Shown here in pieces: positions 27,260-36,104 of a stretch of DNA of 64,000 nucleotides; positions within the stretch are counted from its first letter, which is position 1, and each line of letters begins with the position of its first letter. The notes under the pieces were generated by a model, which saw only the letters and a program-made list of their open reading frames with translations, ran no database searches and was not told where the DNA came from. This DNA comes from Pedobacter sp. WC2423 (GTDB lineage Bacteria; Bacteroidota; Bacteroidia; Sphingobacteriales; Sphingobacteriaceae). Location of the stretch: assembly GCF_040822065.1 (NCBI RefSeq), contig NZ_CP162005.1, positions 1,798,001-1,862,000 on the forward strand. The letters are read 5' to 3'. Position numbers and translations under genes: made by a program.

Positions 27260-28621
27260 ATGAAAACCCTTATCACTATAGGAGTTTTATTGCTGAGCAC
27301 AGCCCTGCTGATGCCCTCCTTTAAAAGCGCAGATTTACCAGGTAATGGCGGTACTTTATTGAAAGACGTTACATTGATCGATGGAAATGGCGGCAAGCCG
27401 CAAGAGCATATGGATATCCTGATACAGGGAGATAGTATAGCAGCAATAGGAAGCAAACTGAAGACTGATGGACTGCATGTTATTAACCTTAAAGGCAAAA
27501 CCATTATGCCTGCACTCATCAGTGCACATCTGCATATTGGTACATTGAAAGGGACAAGTACCAAAGCAGTAAACTATACACGAGAGAATATTATGGCCCA
27601 GCTGAAAAAATATCAGGACTATGGGGTTAACAATATCATGATCCTGGGTACTGACCGGCCGCAGTTATTTGAAAGTGGTCTTCGTGATTCGTCCGTGAAC
27701 GGTTTACTGCCTGGTGCGCGGATACATTCTGCCGGTTATGGTTTTGGTGTTCCTGAAGGCGCGCCGCCCGCAGAATTTGGAATGGACAATGTATATCGTC
27801 CTGCTTCCGCAGCACAAGTACCTGCCGAAATGGACAGCCTGTTAAAAGTAAAACCAGAAATGGTAAAAATGTGGGTGGACGATTTCGGCGGTAAATTCAT
27901 GAAGATGAAACCTGAAATCTATCAGCGGATCATTACTGAGGCACACCAGCGCAATCTGCGCGTAGCAGCACATGCCTATTATCTGGGCGATGCACGCAAA
28001 CTCGTTAATGATGGCCTGGACATTATCGGGCACAGCATCAGGGACAGCGTAATTGATGATGCACTGGTACAGCAGATGAAAGCAAAAAATGTAGCTTACA
28101 TCCCTACCCTGTCACTGGATGAATTTGCCTATATCTATGCGCGTAAACCGGATTGGCTGAATGATCCTTTTTTCAGGAATTCACTGGAACCCGGCGTATA
28201 TGAAATGATCACTTCAGAGAAGTACCAGAGCGACCTGAAAAATTCACCGGCCTACGCTAAAAACGTAAAAGCTTTTGAAACAGCACTTAAAAATCTTAAA
28301 AAGCTCAGCGATGCAGGTATACTGATAGCAATGGGCACCGATAGTGGTGCTACGCCAGTAAGGGCCCAGGGTTTCAGCGAACATCTGGAGTTGGAATTGA
28401 TGGTACAGGCTGGATTAACCCCGTTACAGGCCATTACTTCTGGTACCAGAAATGCCGCCCGGTTGCTAAAGATAGACCAGAAATTTGGTACTATAGCGAA
28501 AGGAAAAACAGCCGACTTGCTGATTATAGATGCCAATCCAGCTACGGACATTAAAAACACCCGTAAAATTTTCGCCATATACAAAGCGGGAAAAGAGGTG
28601 AGCAAAGGGCCATTAAAATAG
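27260..28621 (+). CDS. exported metal-dependent amidohydrolase
   Basis: The 453-aa protein has a signal peptide (about 1-24). Its imidazolonepropionase/prolidase-like amidohydrolase domain shows the first metal motif HLH at 90-92, later His residues in VAAHAYYLG and IIGHSIRD, and the catalytic Asp in MGTDSGA. The C-terminal TADLLIIDANP returns to the beta-sandwich. Relatives hydrolyse cyclic amides or dipeptides in the periplasm. It is followed after 24 nt by an aldo/keto reductase gene, a likely two-gene operon. Confidence 0.9.
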   Translation: MKTLITIGVLLLSTALLMPSFKSADLPGNGGTLLKDVTLIDGNGGKPQEHMDILIQGDSIAAIGSKLKTDGLHVINLKGKTIMPALISAHLHIGTLKGTSTKAVNYTRENIMAQLKKYQDYGVNNIMILGTDRPQLFESGLRDSSVNGLLPGARIHSAGYGFGVPEGAPPAEFGMDNVYRPASAAQVPAEMDSLLKVKPEMVKMWVDDFGGKFMKMKPEIYQRIITEAHQRNLRVAAHAYYLGDARKLVNDGLDIIGHSIRDSVIDDALVQQMKAKNVAYIPTLSLDEFAYIYARKPDWLNDPFFRNSLEPGVYEMITSEKYQSDLKNSPAYAKNVKAFETALKNLKKLSDAGILIAMGTDSGATPVRAQGFSEHLELELMVQAGLTPLQAITSGTRNAARLLKIDQKFGTIAKGKTADLLIIDANPATDIKNTRKIFAIYKAGKEVSKGPLK

Positions 28622-28645
28622 ATTATATATTAAAAAAAAAGAAAA

Positions 28646-29695
28646 ATGGAATACAGACAATTAGGCGCATCGGGATTACATGTACCAGTACTGAGTTTTG
28701 GAACAGCTACATTTGGTGGTGGCAATGATTTTTTCAAAGCATGGGGAAGTACAGAAGCCGAAGAAGCAAAGAGGCTCATCGATATTTGCCTGGAAGCAGG
28801 TGTAAACTTTTTTGATACCGCAGACATTTATTCAGACGGACTGGCAGAAGAAGTGCTTGGAAAAGCTATCGCCGGTAAACAAAGAGATAAACTGATCATT
28901 TCCACCAAATCAACCTTTACTTTTGGTGAGGGGCCTAATAACCAGGGCTCCTCACGCTTTCATATTTTAAAGCAGATTGAAGGTAGTTTGAAACGCCTGG
29001 GCACGGACTATATCGATGTTTACCACATGCATGGTTTTGATGGCAATACCCCGGTAGAGGAAACACTCAGAACATTGGACGACCTGGTACAGAGTGGTAA
29101 GGTCCGCTATATTGCAGCTTCTAACTTTTCAGGCTGGCATTTGATGAAGTCACTGGGAGCATCAGAGAAAAACAGCTGGAACCGCTATATAGCTCATCAG
29201 GTTTATTACTCCCTGGCAAACCGCGAATATGAGTGGGAACTGATGCCGCTTGGACTTGATCAAAATGTAGGTGCAATTATCTGGTCGCCACTTTCTGCTG
29301 GCCGCTTAGGTGGTAAATATGGGCGTAACAAGCCTGTTCCGAAAGAAGGACGGGTAGCACAGGGTGGCAGTCCTGTTCCGGAGATGGTGGTCAGAGAAGA
29401 CGTATTTTACAATACGATTGATGCGCTGGAAGAGGTAGCTGAGGAAACAAACAAAACAGTAGCACAGGTAGCACTGAACTGGCTATTACAGCGTCCAACT
29501 GTATCGAGCATCATTATTGGTGCACGCAATGAAGAACAGTTGAAACAAAATCTGGAGGCTATTGGATGGAACCTTAACGCAGATCAGGTGAAGAAACTGG
29601 ATAAAGCCAGCACTGTGCCGCCAACTTACCCTTACTGGCATCAATGGCAGAATAAGTCATTAAACCCTACACCGGATTTCTACGGTAAATTATAA
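28646..29695 (+). CDS. aldo/keto reductase
   Basis: The 349-aa TIM-barrel oxidoreductase carries the catalytic tetrad D57, Y62, K88 and H129 (in DTADIYSDG, ISTKST and YHMHG), and a C-terminal NADPH-binding IIIGARNEEQL. It resembles the YghZ/AKR-type group that reduces aldehydes. It is downstream of and probably cotranscribed with the amidohydrolase. Confidence 0.93.
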   Translation: MEYRQLGASGLHVPVLSFGTATFGGGNDFFKAWGSTEAEEAKRLIDICLEAGVNFFDTADIYSDGLAEEVLGKAIAGKQRDKLIISTKSTFTFGEGPNNQGSSRFHILKQIEGSLKRLGTDYIDVYHMHGFDGNTPVEETLRTLDDLVQSGKVRYIAASNFSGWHLMKSLGASEKNSWNRYIAHQVYYSLANREYEWELMPLGLDQNVGAIIWSPLSAGRLGGKYGRNKPVPKEGRVAQGGSPVPEMVVREDVFYNTIDALEEVAEETNKTVAQVALNWLLQRPTVSSIIIGARNEEQLKQNLEAIGWNLNADQVKKLDKASTVPPTYPYWHQWQNKSLNPTPDFYGKL

Positions 29696-29701
29696 AGACA
29701 G

Positions 29702-29734
29702 AAAATGAGGGTGCCTCAAAAGTACCCTCATTTT
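29702..29734. terminator. bidirectional terminator
   Basis: A perfect 11-bp stem (AAAATGAGGGT with ACCCTCATTTT) and an 11-nt loop lie between the convergent aldo/keto reductase and CheB genes. The A and T flanks of the stem make it functional on both strands. Confidence 0.75.
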
Positions 29735-29750
29735 GTCACGGTTCCCCGCT

Positions 29751-30317
29751 TTATAACAATTGGCGGAACTTTTGGTTAACTAATGCTGCCAGACGAACGG
29801 CCGGAAGAACCTTATAAGGATGATCTACCTTAACTACCTCACGGGGAAGTGATTGATATAATGCAGAAAATGGCTCCTGAACAAGTACACAACCTCCCTG
29901 GTTACTAATTTTCATAGCACCTTTTACACCATCCTTGCCCCTGCCAGACAAAATAATTCCAACAGCCAGTTCCCTGTAATCATTGGCAAGAGACTCAAAA
30001 AAAATATCAATAATATTTTCATTTACTAATTTCCGCGGCATGACCTTTAACCTGCCGCATTCTGTTCTCAAAACAAATTTTTCCGGGATTAAATAAACAT
30101 TGCCTTTCTCAATAGTCATATCTTCCTCAAGAATGCTTATTTTCATTTTGGTTTTATGATGTAAAATTTCTTCCGTTTTTTTCAGGTAATCATCATGCAT
30201 AGGCGAAACAAAAATAATGGCAACAGGCAGATCAGAATCAAGGGTATTAAAAAATTCACTTAAAGATTGTTGTGCCCCTGTACTAGCACCAATACCCAAT
30301 ACATAAAATCTATTCAT
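29751..30317 (-). CDS. orphan CheB-type methylesterase domain protein
   Basis: The 188-aa protein is a CheB catalytic domain alone, without the receiver domain of true CheB. The triad is present: S12 in GIGASTG, H41 in VSPMHDD and D129 in SGRGKDG. CheB removes methyl groups from chemoreceptors or deamidates them. No CheR, CheA or receptor gene is in the window, and single-domain versions in Bacteroidota often sit by sensory kinases. Its partner is unknown. Confidence 0.88.
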   Translation of the reverse strand: MNRFYVLGIGASTGAQQSLSEFFNTLDSDLPVAIIFVSPMHDDYLKKTEEILHHKTKMKISILEEDMTIEKGNVYLIPEKFVLRTECGRLKVMPRKLVNENIIDIFFESLANDYRELAVGIILSGRGKDGVKGAMKISNQGGCVLVQEPFSALYQSLPREVVKVDHPYKVLPAVRLAALVNQKFRQLL

Positions 30318-30626
30318 AATTGATTATTTAAAGTTTTATTATTTTTTCGGATTTCAGCTCCCTTACTGATTAATTCAAATACTGGTTTATAAATCTTTGT
30401 TTCAAAGAGTTTAATAAGGAGTACTTGACTACTAATGATAGTATTTTTACCTGTAAACAATTTAAATCAAATGAGGAAATCACCTGTAAAAAGATCATCT
30501 GCTCATTTTTATACGCTTTTACGATGAGTATCTGACTTTTAAAACACGTATATAACTTCAAAACAGCTTCTATGCAGGATTGTTGTTCTGAAAAACTAAT
30601 ATTATCATAAACATTAAACTAAAATT
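30318..30626. other. intergenic region with no recognised element
   Basis: This AT-rich stretch holds the probable promoter of cheB on the minus strand and of the small membrane ORF on the plus strand. I see no clear repeat, hairpin or gene in it. Confidence 0.5.
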
Positions 30627-30716
30627 ATGATCATTCCACTCGCTACAGCATTATTAATTGTAATTATCGGACTAGTTGTCTTTTTCTGGTCTAAAAGCAA
30701 AAAAAATAACTCATAA
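30627..30716 (+). CDS. 29-aa single-pass membrane peptide
   Basis: The frame encodes MIIPLATALLIVIIGLVVFF followed by a basic tail WSKSKKNNS, a clean transmembrane helix with positive-inside tail. It lies 80 nt upstream of a response regulator. No family is recognised; length and composition are typical of small membrane regulators, but expression is unproven. Confidence 0.35.
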   Translation: MIIPLATALLIVIIGLVVFFWSKSKKNNS

Positions 30717-30796
30717 ACTATGAAAAATTAACAGACAAACAGCATGATGCACAGAAAGAGGTTTCTTTTTACTATTATCCATTAAAAAACACATAT

Positions 30797-31444
30797 ATGA
30801 TAAATGCAATGTTGGCAGATGACCATTCCATTGTTAGCGACGCAATTACAAAGTTACTGGAAAACCTGGAATGGCTAAAGATTATTAAACAATGTTCAAG
30901 TGGTTCAGAAGTCATAGAATTTACAAAAGCAAATAAAGAAATAGATGTTTTGATTACTGATTTAAATATGCCTGAAATGTCAGGTCTGGAACTGATCACC
31001 CATTTAAAAATGACAAACCCGAATATAAAAACTATCGTCCTTTCTATGCATGATGACGTAAAACGAATTACAGCATGTTTAAATGAAGGGGCTTCCGGGT
31101 ACCTGCTTAAAAATGCGGACACAGAAGAACTCGTCTTTGCAATAAAAAGAATTTATGATGGTCATACCTATATCAGCGCTGAACTTGTTGAAAAAATATT
31201 TAAAATGACATTAAATGATACTTCCGCTAATTCCCTCTTTCTTCAGTCTGATGATTTTTCATCCAGAGAGTTAGAAATCCTTCTTTTAATTGCGGATGGT
31301 TTAACCAACATAGATATAGCAGAAAAACTTTTTTTAAGCAAAAGAACTGTTGAAGGACACCGGCAAAGTCTGCTGCAAAAAACAAATTCTACAAATACAG
31401 CTACCCTGATCAGATATGCTGCAAAAGCTCAGCTCCTGACATGA
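30797..31444 (+). CDS. NarL/FixJ-type response regulator
   Basis: The 215-aa protein has a receiver domain with acidic pair D8-D9 and phospho-acceptor D55 (ITDLNMP), then a LuxR-type HTH (SSRELEILLLIADGLTNIDI to TLIRYAAKA, about 150-212). No sensor kinase gene is adjacent. Its 3' end overlaps the convergent GH2 gene by 16 nt. Confidence 0.93.
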   Translation: MINAMLADDHSIVSDAITKLLENLEWLKIIKQCSSGSEVIEFTKANKEIDVLITDLNMPEMSGLELITHLKMTNPNIKTIVLSMHDDVKRITACLNEGASGYLLKNADTEELVFAIKRIYDGHTYISAELVEKIFKMTLNDTSANSLFLQSDDFSSRELEILLLIADGLTNIDIAEKLFLSKRTVEGHRQSLLQKTNSTNTATLIRYAAKAQLLT

Positions 31445-33300
31445 TCATCATGCTGATCGAAATGATGATCATCAGAAAAATCAGAACTTAACAACCCTGC
31501 AGGAACCTTAAGGGTTCCTGTAGAAAAGTCTATCAATCCATTTTTCTCTTCTTCAATATCAGTTGCCTGAGTATAGATATCCCCGGCAATGAAATGTTTT
31601 TTTAGTTCTTTTTTAAATAGCTTAATTTTTTCTACTTTTTCCTGGTTGTTTTCCGGGCCTCCATAAGCTATAAAACCAAATCCTCCCCATTCACTGATAA
31701 TTAAAGGTACCTGTCTTCGGAAAAAGAAAGGGTCTCCTGCAATCAGCGGCAATGCGGTAACCCCTTCCGACCGGTCTTCAATAAGCAGATCCAGCTGATT
31801 TTTCCACTTTTCCAGATCAGGGGTATATAAATGAGCTGTCAATAAATCACTCTTTAGTCTTCCCTCGAAAGAAATATGCTGCCAACCATCATTATCAACC
31901 ACCAGAAATTGAGGATAAGCGATTTTCATATAATGATACATATCCATCAAATAATTTCTGGCCTCTGTATTTGTGGCAATATCCTGAATGCCCCAGCTTT
32001 CATTATAGAGGCTCCAGATAATGATGGAAGGATGTGTACCTATCAACGTCAGCATTCTTAACAATTCATCCTTATGGTTTTTCCTGCTGATTTCGGTTGA
32101 GCGATGAGGACTTGGAACCTCAACCCAAATTAACAGCCCAAGTTTATCTGCCAGGTTATAGATCCTGGGGTCTACCCCGGCAATATGTATCCGTATCAAA
32201 TTACAGCCCAGCGCTTTCATTGCATGCATATGTCTTTTAATCTGCTCATAATCCGCTATGCCCGGCTGGTAAAGAATACCGTTTAAATAAACAGGCTGAT
32301 TATTTAAATAAATAGCAGAACCCCTCGCTTCAATTTTTCTCAGACCAAAACGAGTTTCAATTTCTGCTATATATCCTTCTGCATCAATGAGCTGTGCTTT
32401 TAACAAGTATAAATGAGGGGAATTAACAGACCACAACACAGCATCTGGTATTTCAATCACAAGCCGTTGCTGTTTCTGGCCAGCCTCAAGTATCAACGGA
32501 TAAACATCCTCAGCAACCAGATGATTATCAGGCCCATACTTGTTAAACACACGAAGCCTGACCTGATAACTACCGGGGTTATGGATTCTGGTAGTTAAAT
32601 TAAAACGTACTAAATTATCTTCAACTAAACTGACCAGACCGACTCTTGACCGCAGCCTGTTACATTCTACAGTTTCCAGCCATACGCTGCGAACTCCCCC
32701 GGTATAAGTCTGATACCAGATTCCGCCACGTTTGTATACAACAGATTCTTGTTTGCCCCGGGTAATATCTGCATCCATATTTCCCTCTATCCGTACAGTT
32801 AGCCGGTTATCTGCTACAAGTATAGCTTTGTCAAGTTCATATGAAAAAGAAGTATATGCACCTTTATGAATTTCTTCACCCTCAATAGTTTTTAAAGGAA
32901 ATCCGTTAAGCCAAACCCTGGTCTCGTACCCGCAGGCACCAAACGTGAGCTGTAATTGCAGCTTGGATTGATTTTCACTCATTTCGGGAAGCGGGAATTC
33001 TCTTTCATACCAAACAATAACCTGATTTATCCAATGGTTACCTTTTGGATTTATAGCATTCATATGTGCTTCTACACTACCTGGCCAGGATGCCTTTTTT
33101 GTAAATTGGTGGGAAATGTACCAGGATTCTATTAATCCTTTATTCTCAGTATCCAGCTCGAAGTTCCAGTCCCCATCAAGAAGGATAAATGAGTTTGGCC
33201 TGATCACAGCCCTGGGTAAAGGATTTATTAATCCTTCATCACTTCCGGAGTCATCTTTACATTTTGTTAAACTATAATTTGGATGTTTTTTCTCTTCCAT
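31429..33300 (-). CDS. glycoside hydrolase family 2 protein
   Basis: The 623-aa protein has the GH2 order: jelly-roll sugar-binding domain (about 35-215), immunoglobulin-like domain (about 220-320) and TIM barrel. The acid/base is E434 in LYNESWG and the nucleophile E537 in ISEWGGFG. The family includes beta-galactosidases, beta-glucuronidases and beta-mannosidases; the substrate cannot be told here. It lacks an obvious signal peptide, unlike many Bacteroidota GH2 enzymes, so it may be cytoplasmic. Its start is the ATG before EEKKHPNY; an exported version would need an earlier start that is not evident. Confidence 0.9.
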   Translation of the reverse strand: MEEKKHPNYSLTKCKDDSGSDEGLINPLPRAVIRPNSFILLDGDWNFELDTENKGLIESWYISHQFTKKASWPGSVEAHMNAINPKGNHWINQVIVWYEREFPLPEMSENQSKLQLQLTFGACGYETRVWLNGFPLKTIEGEEIHKGAYTSFSYELDKAILVADNRLTVRIEGNMDADITRGKQESVVYKRGGIWYQTYTGGVRSVWLETVECNRLRSRVGLVSLVEDNLVRFNLTTRIHNPGSYQVRLRVFNKYGPDNHLVAEDVYPLILEAGQKQQRLVIEIPDAVLWSVNSPHLYLLKAQLIDAEGYIAEIETRFGLRKIEARGSAIYLNNQPVYLNGILYQPGIADYEQIKRHMHAMKALGCNLIRIHIAGVDPRIYNLADKLGLLIWVEVPSPHRSTEISRKNHKDELLRMLTLIGTHPSIIIWSLYNESWGIQDIATNTEARNYLMDMYHYMKIAYPQFLVVDNDGWQHISFEGRLKSDLLTAHLYTPDLEKWKNQLDLLIEDRSEGVTALPLIAGDPFFFRRQVPLIISEWGGFGFIAYGGPENNQEKVEKIKLFKKELKKHFIAGDIYTQATDIEEEKNGLIDFSTGTLKVPAGLLSSDFSDDHHFDQHDDHVRS

Positions 33301-33693
33301 AATCTGTCAGGAGGAATTTTACAATTTTCATTCCATCCAGATCAGAACTTTAAAGATCAACCAAACACCCCAACACCGATCAAACGTAAGCTACTGACTT
33401 TAAATTAATTAACTTATATCTTGAAATTATTTCAAGTATTTTACCCTTAAAAAAAGAGTAGTTGTACAGCCGGAATCACCAAATACCTGTTACAAAATGC
33501 TGATCCCTTCTGGCGCATAATTATTACAACTGTCCGGCAGTGCACGCTTAGCGTCCGATAATGAACAGATTTATTAACGGTTAAAAATTAAATAGCTGTA
33601 TAGCAGAGACTTAAAACTAAAAACAACTCTTGGCATAAACTTAGTAAATTGCAGATCAATTGTATTTGTTTTAATTGATAAATCATTGCTGAC
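33301..33693. other. intergenic region between divergent GH2 and FtsX genes
   Basis: No gene is seen. It must contain both promoters. Around 33465-33565 there is a GC-richer block with recurring GTCCG/CCGG words (TGTACAGCCGG, CTGTCCGGCAG, GCGTCCGATAAT). It may be a regulator site upstream of the permease gene, but I cannot name it. Confidence 0.4.
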
Positions 33694-36060
33694 ATGTTCA
33701 GACTCAACTTAAAAATCGCTTTGCGTAATCTCTGGAGAAACAAAACTTCTTCTGTGATTAATATAATTGGTCTTGCAATTGGGTTATCCGCCTGCCTGCT
33801 ATTGCTGCTATATGTCAATTACGAGAGGAATTTCGACCGCCACTTTAAGGACGCAGACAAAATATACCAGGTCATGACGAACTTCCAGGATGCTACCGGA
33901 AAGATTACGAGTACGGGTGTGTCACCAGGAAATGGGATCGCAATGGCTATTAAGGCTAAAATACCTGAGGTAGATGTGATTACCAGGATTGGTGGCGGTG
34001 ACAGATCGCTTATCGCAAATCAGCAAAAAGTTTTTAAAAGGATGGATCTCTTCGCTGATCCGGATATACTGAAAGTTTTTAATTACGAATTTATAGCAGG
34101 TAATCCCAATTCTGCGCTGAGTACACCGAATGCTATTGTATTGACCGAAGAGACGGCAAAACTTTTATTCGGCACAACAGACGTATTAAATAAAACAGTG
34201 CGGTATAAAAACACAAATGAGCTGAAAGTTACCGGTGTAATCAAAGATTTGCCTGCCAATACTTCAATCCGGTTTGATTACCTGATGCCCTGGTCTTTTT
34301 TCGAGAGTATAAACAGTTACGTTAAAAATCCCGGCTGGGGAGATTTTAGCTTTCTGGCGATGGCCAAAGTTAACAATCCGGCCAATATTGACCTGATTAA
34401 TGCAAAAGTAAAGAAGCTTTTCAATGAAAATTATACAGCGCAAAAGAATGAGAATTTCCTGTTTCCCTTAGCAGACAGACATTTACATGGTGAATTTCTG
34501 AACGGCAAAAGTGTAGGCGGAGCTATAGAACGCATCTATCTTTTTATCGCGCTGGCCTTTGGTATTTTACTTGTCGCCTGTATCAATTTTATGAACATGG
34601 CCACGGCTAAATCAGAGCGCAGGGCAAAGGAAGTGGGTATCAAGAAAACCATTGGTGCAACACGGGGCTCTTTGGTTACTCAATTCCTGACCGAAGCTAT
34701 GGTACTGACTACAGTAGCGGTGCTGATAGCTACCGCTATTGTTGAAGTCAGTTTACCGCTGTTCAATAAGCTGCTGGAAATCGATATTACCATCCATTAT
34801 AACAATGCTGGTTATTGGCTGGGTATGCTGACCGTAGCATTAGTGACCGGTCTTTTGTCGGGAGCTTATCCGGCACTATTCCTTTCTTCTTTTAATCCGG
34901 TTCAAACTTTAAAAAAGAAGACTGCAAGGGCTAAACTCATTCCGGTCAACCTCAGACAGGTGCTGGTAGTCACACAGTTTTGTTTCGCCATTATGCTGGT
35001 CATTGCGACCATGGTGATCTATAAACAAATGCAGTTCATTAAGAACAAGCCTGTAGGATATCATATCAATTTAATGGCTGAAATGCCTCAGGATGGTGAA
35101 CTGAATGGTAAGTTTGAATTATTTAAAGAACAAGTGCTGAAAACCGGGGCAGTTACTGCCGTAAACCAATCTTCTCAGAGTATGATCAGAGTAGGCAACT
35201 GGTTTTATGGCCTGGAGTGGCCGGGAATGGAACAAAGAGGAAAAGAAATTGTTTTCAACCGTCTTCAGACCTCTTATGATTTTGTAAAAACAAGCGGTGT
35301 AGAGTTGATGGCAGGCCGGGATTTCTCCAGAAATTTTGCTTCAGACACCGCAGCAATTTTGTTAAGCAGTACAGCAGTGAAGGTAATGAAGCTTAAAAAT
35401 CCTATAGGAATGACCGTGAAATTATTTGGAGCCCAACTCAAGGTAATCGGAGTTTTTAAAGATTTCAGCTGGGATTCACCTTATCAGGCGGGACGCCAGA
35501 TGGTCATTAATTTCAGCAAAAAAGAGGGTGGAAACATTAATATGCAGTTAAATCCAGCCAATAGCCTAAGCAAAAACGTGGAGCTGATTTCGGCAGTTGC
35601 CAAAAATATAAATCCGGAATATCCGGTAGAAATTTCATTCGTCAACGAACTGTATTCCAGAAAAATGCACTCAGAAAAGATCCTGGGTATTCTGGCCAAC
35701 CTGTTTGGAGGCATAGCGATACTCATCTCTTGTATGGGGCTTTATGGCCTGGTTACTTACAGTGCAGAACAACGTACCAAAGAGTTTGGCGTACGTCGTG
35801 TACTGGGCGCTTCAGTTGGCAATATTATGAACCTGCTCTCGGTTTCGTTTCTGAAAATGGTACTTGTTGCTGCATGTATTGGTGTCCCTCTGGCTTATGA
35901 GCTGATGAACCGGTGGCTCGCTGGTTTTGAGTTCAGGACAACCGTGTCCTTTTCAATTATATTGATATCCATAGCAGGTACCGCCATCATTGCATTTTTA
36001 ACCATTAGTATTCAAGCCTACAAAGCTGCAAAAGCTAACCCTGTCGAGGCGCTGAAGTAA
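33694..36060 (+). CDS. FtsX/MacB-type ABC transporter permease
   Basis: The 788-aa protein has two MacB-PCD/FtsX halves. Each is a membrane helix (about 20-40), a large periplasmic domain and a helix bundle with the ERRAKEVGIKKTIGATRGSL or EQRTKEFGVRRVLGASVGNI signature after it. This 8-TM duplicate form is abundant in Bacteroidota. No ATPase gene is in the neighbourhood, so it would need a partner from elsewhere. Confidence 0.93.
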   Translation: MFRLNLKIALRNLWRNKTSSVINIIGLAIGLSACLLLLLYVNYERNFDRHFKDADKIYQVMTNFQDATGKITSTGVSPGNGIAMAIKAKIPEVDVITRIGGGDRSLIANQQKVFKRMDLFADPDILKVFNYEFIAGNPNSALSTPNAIVLTEETAKLLFGTTDVLNKTVRYKNTNELKVTGVIKDLPANTSIRFDYLMPWSFFESINSYVKNPGWGDFSFLAMAKVNNPANIDLINAKVKKLFNENYTAQKNENFLFPLADRHLHGEFLNGKSVGGAIERIYLFIALAFGILLVACINFMNMATAKSERRAKEVGIKKTIGATRGSLVTQFLTEAMVLTTVAVLIATAIVEVSLPLFNKLLEIDITIHYNNAGYWLGMLTVALVTGLLSGAYPALFLSSFNPVQTLKKKTARAKLIPVNLRQVLVVTQFCFAIMLVIATMVIYKQMQFIKNKPVGYHINLMAEMPQDGELNGKFELFKEQVLKTGAVTAVNQSSQSMIRVGNWFYGLEWPGMEQRGKEIVFNRLQTSYDFVKTSGVELMAGRDFSRNFASDTAAILLSSTAVKVMKLKNPIGMTVKLFGAQLKVIGVFKDFSWDSPYQAGRQMVINFSKKEGGNINMQLNPANSLSKNVELISAVAKNINPEYPVEISFVNELYSRKMHSEKILGILANLFGGIAILISCMGLYGLVTYSAEQRTKEFGVRRVLGASVGNIMNLLSVSFLKMVLVAACIGVPLAYELMNRWLAGFEFRTTVSFSIILISIAGTAIIAFLTISIQAYKAAKANPVEALK

Positions 36061-36071
36061 GAATAAAACAT

Positions 36072-36104
36072 GACTTTGGGTTATAAAACCAATAACCCAA
36101 AGTC
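36072..36104. terminator. bidirectional terminator
   Basis: A perfect 13-bp stem (GACTTTGGGTTAT with ATAACCCAAAGTC) and a 7-nt loop lie between the convergent FtsX and radical SAM genes, overlapping the last codons of the latter. Confidence 0.75.
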
